This document shows positions 5,344-5,634 of a stretch of DNA of 5,634 nt, piece by piece. The DNA comes from Archaeoglobales archaeon (GTDB taxonomy: Archaea > Halobacteriota > Archaeoglobi > Archaeoglobales > Archaeoglobaceae). Location: NCBI GenBank assembly GCA_003663055.1, contig QMZF01000090.1, positions 1-5,634 of the forward strand, read 5' to 3'. The notes beneath the pieces are model-generated. The model was not told the DNA's origin, did not search any database, and saw only the letters and a list, made by a program, of their open reading frames with translations. A program made the translations under genes and the position numbers. Each line of letters begins with the position of its first letter. The stretch's first letter is position 1.

Positions 5344-5634
5344 ATGGAGCCAGGAGCACCCTGCCTATCAGACGGTCCTATTTACCACCCCCCTCCTCTT
5401 TCTAACATAGGCGTGAGTATAAATAAGGAGTATCCGACAAAGCTCAGTTTACTCAAAGATGTTCTCCGTCCAGAGGTTCATGAGTTTCAAGTCCTCGTTG
5501 AATTTGATTCTACCTTTGTCGCTAATACCATAGGAGCTTTTGTCGGAAGGAACTTCAGCAGAGAGAAGGTGAAGAGAGGAGAGATAGGTTTGAAGAGGAA
5601 GCTCCGATATTACATGCCTTTAGATGAAGAAGAG
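5344..5634 (+). CDS. N-terminal part of the putative replication initiator (continues at position 1)
   Basis: The ATG at 5344 opens a frame that runs to the window end and is in phase with the gene at 1-1932. It supplies 56 residues before the repeat, beginning MEPGAPCLSDGPIYHPPP and then Lys/Leu-rich sequence. The start is favoured because GGAGGGAGG at 5326-5334 lies 9 nt upstream and the preceding small gene ends at 5318, a typical operon spacing. A TATA-like GTATAAATAAGG at 5417-5428 lies inside this coding segment. A transcript from it would meet no in-frame ATG, GTG or TTG until GTG 58, so it is probably not the gene's promoter. The first 25 residues are Pro-rich and unlike the rest, so a later start such as GTG 5413 is possible. 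Confidence 0.8.
   Translation, partial: MEPGAPCLSDGPIYHPPPLSNIGVSINKEYPTKLSLLKDVLRPEVHEFQVLVEFDSTFVANTIGAFVGRNFSREKVKRGEIGLKRKLRYYMPLDEEE
5512..5634. repeat. Terminal direct repeat, right copy (circular junction)
   Basis: This is the exact second copy of 1-123. Position 5512 corresponds to position 1 and position 5634 to position 123. The reading frame that starts at 5344 passes through this copy in the same phase as the frame at position 1, so the two ends describe one gene. Confidence 0.93.

Noticed and set aside
5129..5410. Open frames of 76 (leftward, 5129-5359) and 62 codons (rightward, 5222-5410) over the small membrane-protein gene
   Set aside because: They cross the promoter or gene boundaries, have no initiation signals, and overlap the better-supported 52-aa gene and the 5344 start.
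5459..5533. ATG 5459 placed near the expected start of a transcript from the TATA-like element at 5417-5428, giving a 24-codon leaderless frame
   Set aside because: It stops after 24 codons, overlaps the large gene in another frame and has no recognisable features. The TATA-like bases are also coding sequence.
1..5634. A NotI site (GCGGCCGC) in the plasmid as a clue to the endonuclease's specificity
   Set aside because: I found none on reading. An 8-bp GC-rich site is expected to be absent by chance in 5.5 kb, and the enzyme's specificity may differ.

Overview
The window is best read as one complete small circular plasmid, most likely archaeal. Bases 1-123 are repeated exactly at 5512-5634, so the closed molecule would be 5511 bp and the overlap is an assembly or linearisation artefact. 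The archaeal assignment rests on a palindromic TATA box placed so that the leftward gene is almost leaderless, on strong GGAGGTGA-type ribosome binding sites, on heavy AGA/AGG and Lys/Glu use, and on the ribbon-helix-helix and zinc-ribbon proteins. The lineage cannot be fixed from the sequence; a thermophilic or anaerobic euryarchaeon is only a guess.

Two divergent operons leave the 78-bp gap at 5082-5159. The rightward operon holds a 52-aa single-span membrane protein (5160-5318). It is followed by a 699-aa multi-winged-helix protein that starts at 5344 and crosses the junction to end at 1932; as the largest backbone gene it is the best candidate replication initiator. The operon ends with a DNA methyltransferase (1929-3611) that overlaps the upstream stop codon. 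The leftward operon holds a ribbon-helix-helix/coiled-coil protein (5081-4602) whose 3' end runs, one frame off, into a zinc-ribbon coding stretch (4615-4529). Then comes a restriction endonuclease (4509-3580) with the iron-site cysteines and catalytic signature of NotI. The two operons converge and their last genes overlap by 32 bp.

The endonuclease and methyltransferase form a type II restriction-modification system. The methyltransferase carries an N-terminal LexA-like winged helix that could act as a built-in regulator. Sampled 60-base lines give 33% GC (2341) and 27% GC (3961) inside this pair, against 50% (781) and 60% (4801) in the replication and ribbon-helix-helix genes. The pair therefore looks like a low-GC cassette installed in a higher-GC plasmid, where it would help keep the plasmid in its host. 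Almost the whole circle is coding. The only sizeable gene-free stretch is the divergent promoter region, and no tRNA, rRNA, CRISPR array or insertion sequence is seen.
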